Positions 1 to 4,984 of a DNA stretch of 5,666 nt are shown piece after piece. The translations under genes were made by a program, and so were the position numbers. The notes beneath the pieces are model-generated. The model was not told the origin of the DNA and made no database searches. It saw only the letters and a program-made list of their open reading frames with translations. This DNA comes from Thermoplasmata archaeon. Its GTDB lineage: Archaea; Thermoplasmatota; Thermoplasmata; UBA10834. How positions within the stretch are numbered: the stretch's first letter is position 1; each line of letters begins with the position of its first letter. Location: contig JALOTO010000102.1 in the NCBI GenBank assembly GCA_025457845.1, positions 1-5,666 on the forward strand, read 5' to 3'.

Positions 1-75
1 TGCTCGCATTCGACCACTGGAGTCTGCAGGGCGTGCGAGGGGAAGCAGCAGAGGACTGTGACGAGGCTCACGTGA
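1..75 (+). CDS. C-terminal end of a Cys-rich (zinc-ribbon-like) protein, 5' truncated by window
   Basis: Reading frame 1 is open from the first base to a TGA at 73-75 and gives 24 residues. Third codon positions are GC-rich and Arg is AGG, as in the sure genes nearby. The peptide has Cys at residues 1, 9 and 12 (C-x7-C-x2-C, with GVCRACEG around the last pair), which looks like half of a C-terminal zinc ribbon. Such a CxAC ending is known from the TtuA/Ncs6 family of tRNA 2-thiolation enzymes, but the spacing here is not exact and the family is only a suggestion. The gene is convergent with the TPR gene and overlaps its stop by 8 bases. It could be a chance open stretch, since only 75 bases are visible. 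Confidence 0.42.
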   Translation, partial: CSHSTTGVCRACEGKQQRTVTRLT

Positions 76-562
76 GGAGGCGCTTGGCCTCTTCCTCGGT
101 CACTCCCGCCGCCTTGAGCAGGTACTTCAGCCCCTTCTTCATGATCATGTCCTTGGTCTTGTCGTCCAGGAACTTCTCCATGACGATTGGGGCCCTGATG
201 GTGTACTCCACACCGAACTCGGAGAAGTAGTAGCGCGCGTTGTCCGGGTCGAGCTCCGCGGCCTTGACGTAGGCGGCCTCGGCCTCGTTGAACCTGCCCG
301 CCTCGACGAGGAACGCCGCGTACGACGAGTGGAATATGGGGTTCTTCGGGTCGAGTTCCACGGCCTTCTTGTAGGACTCCATGATCTCCTCGACGGCGAC
401 CTTGGGGGCGCCCACCGCGGCCTCGGCCTTGCCGAAGTATGCCTCGGCGCACTTCGGGTCCGCCTTGATGACCTTGTTGTACTTGGAGACGGCCTTCTCG
501 AAGTCTCCCATTGCAAGCGCCTCCTGCGCGTCCATCAGGTCCTTGTCAATCGCACCGGCCAT
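68..562 (-). CDS. TPR-repeat protein, 164 aa
   Basis: This is a soluble, probably cytoplasmic protein made of tetratricopeptide repeats, which are helix-turn-helix units that usually mediate protein-protein contacts. Three repeats are visible: about residues 8-36 (ALAMGDFEKAVSKYNKVIKADP), 40-72 (ending AVELDPKNP) and 76-107 (LVEAGRFNEAEAAYVKAAELDP). Each carries the typical A/G-x-Y/F and the DP at the helix B end. Repeat 2 has a longer turn (GAPKVAVEEIM) than the canonical 34 residues. Residues 110-164 are not TPR-like; they are charged and helical and end in TEEEAKRLLT. There is no signal peptide or membrane segment. The ATG at 562 is preceded by GGAGGT on the minus strand (581-576), a rather long 13 bases upstream. 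A TATA box lies further up, so it is probably monocistronic. The partner is unknown. Confidence 0.88.
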   Translation of the reverse strand: MAGAIDKDLMDAQEALAMGDFEKAVSKYNKVIKADPKCAEAYFGKAEAAVGAPKVAVEEIMESYKKAVELDPKNPIFHSSYAAFLVEAGRFNEAEAAYVKAAELDPDNARYYFSEFGVEYTIRAPIVMEKFLDDKTKDMIMKKGLKYLLKAAGVTEEEAKRLLT

Positions 563-620
563 GTGTGTCGCACCGACCTCCGCATCCGTTGCGGGCGAGG
601 CATCTATGTTTGCGGGGGGT

Positions 621-633
621 CATAAAACGTTCG
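621..633 (-). promoter_or_regulatory. BRE/TATA promoter of the TPR gene
   Basis: The minus strand reads cgaacgttttatg here, a BRE-like purine element followed by a TATA-like ttttatg. Transcription would start about 25 bases downstream, near 597, giving a leader of roughly 35 bases that contains the GGAGGT at 581-576. The element closely resembles those before nac and the tRNA in this window. It is assigned by pattern only. Confidence 0.5.
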
Positions 634-691
634 CATCAAGATATCGGGGCTGAGAGCGTCGCCCGGATGCCTCTGTGGGAAAGGGTTGATC

Positions 692-711
692 GGGAGGCGC
701 GAAGGCCTCCC
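692..711 (-). terminator. GC hairpin just past the membrane-protein gene, possible terminator
   Basis: A perfect 7-bp inverted repeat (GGGAGGC at 692-698, GCCTCCC at 705-711) with a 6-base loop begins 7 bases beyond the stop codon of the minus-strand gene 719-1354. On the minus strand the loop reads CTTCGC. No long T-tract follows, only a CTTT further on, so it may stabilise or define the 3' end rather than terminate transcription by itself. Confidence 0.4.
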
Positions 712-718
712 AGTGGTT

Positions 719-1354
719 TCACGGCTGCGCGTCCAGCAGTTCCTGTGCCGCGGCCTCTATGGCGGGAAGGTCCATGGCCGCGACGGGCTGATACGGTTCG
801 ACCTCCCAGTCCACGCCGGGCTCGAGGCCCTGCGAGACGAGCAGCTCGATGTCGTCCAGTATCCCCGTCGAGTTCGCCAGGCTCGAGTCGACCGTCACCG
901 ACAGGTCCCTGTCTCCCTGCGGCACGTCGGCCGTCGAGAGCTCGGCGTATCCCTGCTCGACGGTGTCGGCCAGGGCCGTCATCGCGACCGAGAGGTTCTC
1001 GAAAGCGAGCCTCCGGTCCTCGTCGATGATGTACATGACCGATATGCCGTAGCAGTCGGCGGATATGCCCTCCACGGTCGCCTGGGCGTACCTCGCGGCG
1101 GACCGCCTCCAGCCGTTGTCCAGGGCGTCGTCGCGCATCTCGTCTATGGCCGCGGAGGCCACATCGAGCCTCTCGACGATGTCCTCGACGAGCACGATCT
1201 GCGCCCTGTACTTGGACGCCTTGTAGTCATCCGCCTGGGCCTTGAGGATGAGCGCGAACGCGGCTAGCACGACTATCACGACCAGCGCGGCGGCCACCAT
1301 CACGGCCCAGGGGTTGAGCTTCCTCTTCTGTCCAGGTATCTCCTGCTGTCCCAT
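719..1354 (-). CDS. Single-pass membrane-anchored protein of unknown function, 211 aa
   Basis: I do not recognise the family. The protein starts with a short basic tail (GQKRKLNP, residues 8-15). One strong hydrophobic segment follows (about 16-38, rich in Ala, Val, Leu and Ile). The remaining ~170 acidic residues, by the positive-inside rule, should lie outside the cell. That part looks mostly helical (about 42-75 and 112-140) with a single Cys at 101, and a Pro/Asp/Glu-rich stretch around 179-190. It could be a sensor or structural domain, but nothing in the sequence shows which. The ATG at 1354 is chosen because a GAGGT (1367-1363) sits 8 bases upstream, and because residues encoded further upstream would run antisense through nac. 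The gene is divergent from nac across about 110 bases and ends just before a hairpin. Confidence 0.8.
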   Translation of the reverse strand: MGQQEIPGQKRKLNPWAVMVAAALVVIVVLAAFALILKAQADDYKASKYRAQIVLVEDIVERLDVASAAIDEMRDDALDNGWRRSAARYAQATVEGISADCYGISVMYIIDEDRRLAFENLSVAMTALADTVEQGYAELSTADVPQGDRDLSVTVDSSLANSTGILDDIELLVSQGLEPGVDWEVEPYQPVAAMDLPAIEAAAQELLDAQP

Positions 1355-1406
1355 TCCCCTCGACCTCTGTGGAGAGCATGGACAAGGGGGTATTTGGCAG
1401 GGCGCA

Positions 1407-1420
1407 GAAACGCTTTTAAG
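1407..1420 (+). promoter_or_regulatory. BRE/TATA promoter of nac, possibly bidirectional
   Basis: The sequence gaaacgcttttaag has a BRE-like gaaacg and a TATA-like cttttaag. A start about 25 bases downstream (near 1443) leaves a leader of about 24 bases before the nac ATG at 1467. The TATA part is close to its own reverse complement, so it could also serve the divergent gene starting at 1354; a second AT-rich spot at 1391-1396 is an alternative for that gene. Confidence 0.55.
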
Positions 1421-1466
1421 AGAAGGCGGGGTTCCTGGACGTCGACGAGTCAGGAAGGTTCCAGTC

Positions 1467-1841
1467 ATGATCCCCGGAGGCAGGATGAACCCCAGGCAGA
1501 TGCAGGCGGCCATGAAGCGCATGGGCATCACACAGGAGGAGATCTCCGATGTCGTCGAGGTGGTCATAAGGACCCGGACGAAGGAGCTCGTGTTCAAGGG
1601 CCCCTCGGTCACGGCCATGACCGTCCAGGGACAGAAGACCTACCAGATCATGGGCAGCCCGCAGGAGCGTAAGCCGTCGGCGGACCAGAAGGCCGCCGAG
1701 GGGCCGGCGGGTATCCCGGACGAGGACGTGAAGCTCGTCATGTCGCAGACCGGGTGCTCCGCATCCGAGGCCAGGAAGGCGCTCGAGGAGAGCGACGGCG
1801 CCCCGGCCGAGGCGATCCTGAAGGTCATGTCGTCCAAGTGA
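1467..1841 (+). CDS. nac: Nascent polypeptide-associated complex protein (archaeal alpha-NAC), 124 aa
   Basis: Archaeal NAC is a homodimeric chaperone that binds near the ribosomal exit tunnel and contacts emerging nascent chains. The sequence has the family layout. A Met/Arg-rich start (MIPGGRMNPRQMQAAMKRMG) is followed by the NAC beta-barrel core (about 20-64, with VVIRTRTKELVFKGPSVTAM and GQKTYQIMG). A charged linker (about 65-83) leads to a C-terminal UBA domain (about 84-123: IPDEDVKLVMSQTGCS through AEAILKVM). The 124-residue length is normal for archaea. The ATG at 1467 is preferred because the MIPGG start is family-like and GGAAGGT (1453-1459) lies 7 bases upstream. An ATG at 1485 with GGAGG close by is the alternative. 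Upstream in-frame codons are open but would pass through the promoter. The stop is followed after 4 bases by a hairpin. Confidence 0.95.
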   Translation: MIPGGRMNPRQMQAAMKRMGITQEEISDVVEVVIRTRTKELVFKGPSVTAMTVQGQKTYQIMGSPQERKPSADQKAAEGPAGIPDEDVKLVMSQTGCSASEARKALEESDGAPAEAILKVMSSK

Positions 1842-1845
1842 GGGG

Positions 1846-1864
1846 GCGCGCCCGCTCGGCGCGC
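1846..1864 (+). terminator. All-GC hairpin after nac, possible terminator or attenuator
   Basis: GCGCGCC (1846-1852) and GGCGCGC (1858-1864) form a perfect 7-bp stem with a 5-base loop, starting 4 bases after the nac stop. The 5' arm also lies within the 10-base palindrome GGGCGCGCCC (1844-1853). No T-tract follows. Because the next gene has no clear TATA box, this hairpin may lower readthrough into the ABC genes rather than stop it fully. Confidence 0.4.
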
Positions 1865-1911
1865 ACCACATCGCAAGGCACGAGCTGTGCGAGAAGGAGC
1901 TGGTCCCGGAG

Positions 1912-2838
1912 ATGATCGAGACCGTCGGCCTCGGCAGGCGTTTCGGCGAGAGGGTCGCAGTCGAAGACCTCAACCTCCGGGTCGGCGAGGGAGAGGTGTT
2001 CGGGCTCCTGGGGCCGAACGGGGCGGGCAAGACCACTACGACCAGGATGCTGTCGTGCCTGATTGCGCCGACGACGGGGACCGCGTTCGTCAACGGGTAC
2101 GACGTGGCCAAGGAGCGTGACAGGGAGAGGATCAGGGGGATGGTCGGGCTGCTCCCCGAGTCGCCCGGGCTCTACGAGTCGCTCAGCGCCCTGAGGAACC
2201 TGGACTTCTACGCGAGGATCTACGGGATGCCGGCAGACGCGAGGGCCGCGCGGATCGAGGAGCTCCTCCGGATGCTGGACCTCTGGGACAGGAAGGACGA
2301 CGCTGTCGCGACCTTCTCTAAGGGGATGAAGCAGAAGATCGCCATCGCCAGGGCGTTCGTCCACAGCCCCCAGGTGGTCTTCCTCGACGAGCCGACCGCC
2401 GGCCTCGACCCGCAGGCGTCCCTGACCGTCAGGGAGTTCCTCATGCAGCTGAGCAGCGAGGGACGGACCATATTCATCAACAGCCACCACCTCGACGAGG
2501 TGGAGCGGCTCTGCGACAGGACGGCCATAATGAACAGGACCGTGCTCGCCATCGGGGCGCCCAAGGAGCTGGCCAGGAGCTACTGGGGCAGCACGACCGT
2601 CGTTCAGCTGAGGTCGCTGGAGCCGAGGCACCTCGATGTCATCAGGGCGCTCCCGTTCGCGCAGAACGTGCGGCAGGAGGGGGACCGCGTCCTCGTGGAC
2701 CTCGACGACCCCGAGGCGAGGAACCCCGAGATCGTCTCGTCGCTGGCGGCCTCAGGCGCCCAGGTGGAGTACGTGACCGAGCTCAGGAGGTCCCTGGAGG
2801 ACGTCTACCTCAAGCTCGTCGGGAGGGAGGCGCGATGA
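1912..2838 (+). CDS. ABC transporter ATP-binding protein, ABC-2 export type, 308 aa
   Basis: This is the ATPase that powers the membrane protein encoded directly downstream, acting on the cytoplasmic face. The motifs appear in order: Walker A GPNGAGKTT (34-42), Q-loop region LLPESPGLY (81-89), signature FSKGMKQK (135-142), Walker B VVFLDEP (155-161), D-loop AGLD (163-166) and the H-loop His192 in INSHHLDE. The SKGMKQK signature in place of LSGGQ, and Glu83 where many ABC proteins have Gln, are usual for CcmA/NatA-like exporter ATPases, so all catalytic parts look intact. Residues about 225-308 form the extra C-terminal domain common in this group. The ATG at 1912 has GGAG directly before it and AAGGAG at 1894-1899. 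The frame is open upstream to nac but has no other ATG, GTG or TTG. It overlaps the permease gene by 4 bases. The substrate (drug, lipid, Na+ or peptide) cannot be told. Confidence 0.94.
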   Translation: MIETVGLGRRFGERVAVEDLNLRVGEGEVFGLLGPNGAGKTTTTRMLSCLIAPTTGTAFVNGYDVAKERDRERIRGMVGLLPESPGLYESLSALRNLDFYARIYGMPADARAARIEELLRMLDLWDRKDDAVATFSKGMKQKIAIARAFVHSPQVVFLDEPTAGLDPQASLTVREFLMQLSSEGRTIFINSHHLDEVERLCDRTAIMNRTVLAIGAPKELARSYWGSTTVVQLRSLEPRHLDVIRALPFAQNVRQEGDRVLVDLDDPEARNPEIVSSLAASGAQVEYVTELRRSLEDVYLKLVGREAR

Positions 2839-3863
2839 GGTGGGACCGCGTGTTCGCCGTCGCCAGGAAGGACCTGGACGAGTTCGGCAGGAACAAGTAC
2901 GTCCTCGGGACGATCCTGATATTCCCCCTGATGGTCTCGGTCATCCTGCCCGTCATCTACGTCGTCCCCATCAACCAGCTCGGGGCGGAGCGCGGCCATC
3001 CCATCAGCATCGGGTTCAACATAACCTACGAGCTCGAGGGAGTCTCCATAGCGAACACCACCTTCTTCGGTGCCAGGATCTCCGGCTCGAACATCACCGA
3101 CTGCGTCCTGAACGGCTGCATCGTGACGGACTCGTTCGTGACCAGGTCCGTCGTCACGTGGTCCGAGGTGTCCAACTCGTCGGTGATCTTCTGCCTCCTG
3201 ACCTCCAGCAACATGTTCTATCCGATGATGAACTCGGGGAACACGCTGGTCGACTCCCAGATCATCGGCGAGGACAGCGAGCTCGAGCAGCTCAGGGACA
3301 TCATGTTCAACGTGCTGCTCCTCCTGCTGATCATGATACCGGTCATGATCCCGACCGTGACCGCATCGTACAGCTTCGTCGGCGAGAAGGTCAACAAGAG
3401 CCTCGAGCCTCTCCTCGCGACGCCCATCACGGACACCGAGCTCCTCCTGGGGAAGGCGGGGTCCATCTTCGCCCTCAGCATGACGGCCACGGTCGCGGCC
3501 TTCGTCGTGGCCACCGTCACGGTCGATGTCCTGACGGAACCGGTGCTGGGCTACTATCCCCTCCCGACCCCGTTCTGGATAGCCGGGATCGTCCTGCTCG
3601 CCCCCGGGATGTGCATGCTGAGCATACTCACCAACGTCATGGTCTCCTCGAGGGTGAACGACGTGAGGGTGTCGCAGCAGATCGGGAGCATCGTGATACT
3701 GCCCCTCCTCGCGTTCTTCGTCTCGGGCCTGTCCGGGGTCATGAGCGCGGAGGCATCGTCCCTCGCGTTCTTCTCCGGCCTCATCTTCGCTGCCGACGCG
3801 GTCGTCCTCTGGTTCAGCCTGAAGGTCTTCAGGCGCGAGGAGATCCTGGTCAGGTGGAAGTGA
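2835..3863 (+). CDS. ABC-2 type exporter permease with pentapeptide-repeat ectodomain, 342 aa
   Basis: This is the membrane subunit paired with the ATPase just upstream; the start codon overlaps that gene's stop (ATGA), so the two are translationally coupled. TM1 is about residues 22-46. A large extracellular loop spans about 47-155. Five more segments lie at about 157-178, 208-231, 247-271, 283-304 and 309-330, giving six in total. The family signature is clear after TM2: GEKVNKSLEPLLATPITD and ELLLGKA (183-208), the cytoplasmic elbow of NatB-like ABC-2 permeases, followed by VRVSQQIGSIVILPLL (277-292). The odd part is the loop: residues 68-127 are a run of five-residue units with an aliphatic or Phe/Met residue every fifth position and a small residue two before it. 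The loop also has four N-x-S/T sites (Asn62, 74, 86, 114). The substrate is unknown. Confidence 0.92.
   Translation: MRWDRVFAVARKDLDEFGRNKYVLGTILIFPLMVSVILPVIYVVPINQLGAERGHPISIGFNITYELEGVSIANTTFFGARISGSNITDCVLNGCIVTDSFVTRSVVTWSEVSNSSVIFCLLTSSNMFYPMMNSGNTLVDSQIIGEDSELEQLRDIMFNVLLLLLIMIPVMIPTVTASYSFVGEKVNKSLEPLLATPITDTELLLGKAGSIFALSMTATVAAFVVATVTVDVLTEPVLGYYPLPTPFWIAGIVLLAPGMCMLSILTNVMVSSRVNDVRVSQQIGSIVILPLLAFFVSGLSGVMSAEASSLAFFSGLIFAADAVVLWFSLKVFRREEILVRWK
3036..3215 (+). repeat. Twelve tandem pentapeptide-like units (15-base period) in the permease ectodomain
   Basis: These bases encode residues 68-127. The fifth residue of each unit is hydrophobic: I72, F77, I82, I87, L92, V97, V102, V107, V112, V117, L122, M127. 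The residue two before it is small: V70, T75, A80, S85, C90, C95, S100, S105, S110, S115, C120, S125. This is the i / i-2 pattern of the pentapeptide-repeat right-handed quadrilateral beta-helix, four units per turn, so about three turns. The best units read VTDSF, VTRSV, VTWSE, VSNSS, and the DNA there shows the same 15-base period (each begins GTG or GTC). The fold is inferred from the pattern. Confidence 0.68.
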
Positions 3864-3872
3864 CCCGTCCCT

Positions 3873-3885
3873 CGAAAGTATTAAG
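3873..3885 (+). promoter_or_regulatory. BRE/TATA promoter of the zinc-ribbon gene
   Basis: The sequence cgaaagtattaag, a BRE-like cgaaa and a TATA-like gtattaag, begins 10 bases after the permease stop. Transcription would start near 3908, leaving a leader of about 17 bases. So the zinc-ribbon gene is probably not just part of the exporter operon. Confidence 0.6.
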
Positions 3886-3924
3886 CCGTCGCGGCCATTC
3901 TGAGCTGCCAGCGGGTAGAGACCC

Positions 3925-4125
3925 ATGAAGCTACACGAGATGACGGCCAAGTGCAGGATGTGCGGCAAGGACCTGAAGGGCGACGACATGGACGACGACT
4001 TCGTGACCTTCTACTGCATGAAGTGCGGGATCTACACGACCAAGCCCCTCTCGGACTACAAGGACCAGCCCGCCCCGGCACCCGCAGCGGCCCCGGCCGC
4101 CCCGCCCGTCGAGAAGAAGCCTTGA
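3925..4125 (+). CDS. Small zinc-ribbon protein with Pro/Ala-rich tail, 66 aa
   Basis: Two CxxC pairs, Cys10/Cys13 (CRMC) and Cys31/Cys34 (CMKC), 17 residues apart, should bind one zinc as a zinc ribbon. The stretch between them is very acidic (GDDMDDDF, 19-26). After the ribbon and a short linker (SDYKDQ), residues 49-62 are almost only Pro and Ala and the end is basic (VEKKP), which suggests a flexible arm beside a small folded core. No family is recognised. Archaea encode many such small ribbons, which may bind nucleic acid or a protein partner. The ATG at 3925 is the first in frame after the promoter; no good Shine-Dalgarno sequence precedes it (gggtagag only), and Met6 is a possible later start. 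A strong hairpin follows the stop. Confidence 0.82.
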   Translation: MKLHEMTAKCRMCGKDLKGDDMDDDFVTFYCMKCGIYTTKPLSDYKDQPAPAPAAAPAAPPVEKKP

Positions 4126-4142
4126 GGGGAGCGTCCAGCAGC

Positions 4143-4163
4143 GCCCGGAGCCAGCCTCCGGGC
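4143..4163 (+). terminator. 8-bp GC hairpin after the zinc-ribbon gene, possible terminator
   Basis: GCCCGGAG (4143-4150) and CTCCGGGC (4156-4163) pair perfectly around a 5-base loop. The hairpin starts 17 bases after the stop and ends 13 bases before the TATA box of the tRNA gene. It would separate the two units. There is no T-tract, so a pure terminator role is not certain. Confidence 0.42.
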
Positions 4164-4176
4164 ACGCCGCCAACGC

Positions 4177-4183
4177 TTATATA
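4177..4183 (+). promoter_or_regulatory. TATA box of the tRNA-Asp gene
   Basis: TTATATA within caacgcttatatacgg is the best TATA box in the window, and caacgc fits a BRE. A start near 4205-4208 would leave about 40 bases of 5' leader before the mature tRNA at 4248, to be removed by RNase P. Confidence 0.62.
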
Positions 4184-4207
4184 CGGAGTCAGCTTTTGCC
4201 TCACAAA

Positions 4208-4233
4208 GCCGCTCGGCAAGCACTGAAAAGTGC
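4208..4233 (+). other. Two small hairpins in the tRNA leader
   Basis: GCACT-GAAA-AGTGC (4220-4233) is a perfect 5-bp stem with a GAAA (GNRA) tetraloop. Just before it, GCC-GCTC-GGC (4208-4217) can form a 3-bp stem. Both lie between the expected transcription start and the tRNA 5' end. They may be leader structure or part of a small RNA; no box C/D or other known RNA signature is seen. Confidence 0.35.
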
Positions 4234-4247
4234 ACCGAACATCAAAT

Positions 4248-4323
4248 GCCCCGGTAGTGTAGCGGTCTATCATCCGAGCCTGTCGAGCTCGGGACTCGGG
4301 TCCGAATCCCGACCGGGGCGCCA
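4248..4323 (+). tRNA. tRNA-Asp (anticodon GTC), with encoded CCA
   Basis: The 76 bases fold as a full cloverleaf. The acceptor stem GCCCCGG/CCGGGGC has 7 perfect pairs. The anticodon stem is CGAGC/GCTCG around CTGTCGA, with anticodon GTC at 4282-4284. The T stem TCGGG/CCCGA is perfect. The discriminator is G73 and CCA is encoded. The D arm is weak (G10-U25, U11-A24, G12-C23, U13/U22), with G18G19 present, and the variable loop has 4 bases. One oddity: the T-loop reads TCCGAAT, so position 55 is C where nearly all elongator tRNAs have U. It was found by eye, but the fold leaves little doubt. Its 3' end is 11 bases from the stop of the convergent methyltransferase gene. Confidence 0.95.
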
Positions 4324-4334
4324 GACCCCTCTTC

Positions 4335-4910
4335 TCAAGCCCTGTCCTTCTCGAGCTCAAGCTGGTAATACGCCTCAGCGTCGTGCCGGTAGATGGGGCG
4401 GAAGAGCCCGTCGGCCTCAGCCAGGACCTCCTCCGGGGTGAGCCGGTCATGGATGGGCGGGCCGAAGCCCGTCTCCCTCTTCTGGAAGTCGACCACGGTC
4501 AGCCTGCCACCGGGGACGAGGAGGAGCCTGCAGCGCTCGAGGAGCGCGCGCCTGTCCTCGACCTCGTGGTACAGGAACGCCAGCAGGACGCGCCTGACGG
4601 ACGACGGGCGGATCGGGGGCGACGACGCGTCTGCGAGGAGCGGCATCACGGCCGAGCTGCCTTCGCTCGACGACCTGTCACGCACTATCGAAAGCATGCG
4701 CCCTTCGACGTCCAGGGCGACGACCTTCGCCCCTGCCCGCGCCATCTCCACCGAGAAGTATCCTGTTCCCGCGCCCATGTCCAGCACGAGCTCGCCCTCG
4801 GATATGCCCATCCTCCGGACGATCTCGGCCGCGGGGACGGCCTGCCTGCGCTGGGGGCTCTCCAGGCGGGCGAGAGGGTCCCCGGACGCGTCGAACCTGT
4901 GGCGGCCCAT
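4335..4910 (-). CDS. Class I SAM-dependent methyltransferase, 191 aa
   Basis: The protein should transfer a methyl group from S-adenosylmethionine to an unknown substrate in the cytoplasm. Motif I, VLDMGAGTG (42-50), is complete. The acidic end of strand 2 is Asp67 (VVALDVEG), motif III is LLADAS (Asp94), and LAFLYHEVEDRRALLE (110-125) and LVPGGRLTVVDF (131-142) form the rest of the Rossmann core. The N-terminus (GRHRFDASGDPLARLESPQRR) resembles the HRFD...RLDDPERR lead of a common group of small methyltransferases of the Methyltransf_11/25 type. I chose the ATG at 4910 for that reason. An ATG at 4922 (four residues longer) has GGAGG only 3 bases before it and is also possible, as is a GTG at 4934. 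The gene is divergent from the CARF-like gene and convergent with tRNA-Asp. Confidence 0.88.
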   Translation of the reverse strand: MGRHRFDASGDPLARLESPQRRQAVPAAEIVRRMGISEGELVLDMGAGTGYFSVEMARAGAKVVALDVEGRMLSIVRDRSSSEGSSAVMPLLADASSPPIRPSSVRRVLLAFLYHEVEDRRALLERCRLLLVPGGRLTVVDFQKRETGFGPPIHDRLTPEEVLAEADGLFRPIYRHDAEAYYQLELEKDRA

Positions 4911-4971
4911 GCACGATGGCATCCCCCTCCCCACGGATAACCCTCTCGGCGGACGGGAGCGGGACGGTCAG

Positions 4972-4977
4972 CTATAT
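4972..4977 (+). promoter_or_regulatory. Candidate TATA box of the CARF-like gene
   Basis: CTATAT, in gctatatcatg, is the only AT-rich TATA-like element between the divergent genes at a useful distance. It predicts a start near 4998-5003 and a leader of about 10-15 bases before the ATG at 5012. This supports the downstream start rather than the ATG at 4916. A BRE is not clear. A weak ttat on the other strand (4942-4937) could serve the methyltransferase. Confidence 0.4.
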
Positions 4978-4984
4978 CATGTGG

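Noticed and set aside
1355..1618. N-terminal extension of the membrane-protein frame into nac
   Set aside because: It would run antisense through nac and across both promoters. The ATG at 1354 has a good GAGGT and is followed directly by a basic tail and membrane segment.
1865..1911. Peptide ARHELCEKELVPE just before the ATPase start as a lost small gene or extension
   Set aside because: The frame is open, but it has no ATG, GTG or TTG after nac and the ATPase family begins near MIETVGLGRRFG. The likeness to the start of RNA polymerase subunit H (HELVPEH) is too short to mean anything.
3036..3215. CRISPR or satellite repeat suggested by the 15-base period
   Set aside because: The period comes from codons of the pentapeptide units; the bases differ between units, there are no spacers, and the frame is fully coding.
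2840..3928. 362-codon plus-strand frame overlapping the permease
   Set aside because: It is a +2 shadow of the permease frame, rich in Arg, His and Pro with no hydrophobic segments. The permease start overlaps the ATPase stop in the usual operon way.
2805..3989. 394-codon open frame on the minus strand
   Set aside because: It is antisense to the permease and the ATPase end. Its product is dominated by Asp, Glu, Arg, His and Gly, as expected from the complement of GC-rich coding DNA, with no domain pattern. The permease on the other strand has clear membrane segments and family motifs.
4248..4323. tRNA gene as an attachment site for an integrated element
   Set aside because: No integrase gene or repeat of the tRNA 3' end is seen in the window, and a methyltransferase gene abuts it closely.
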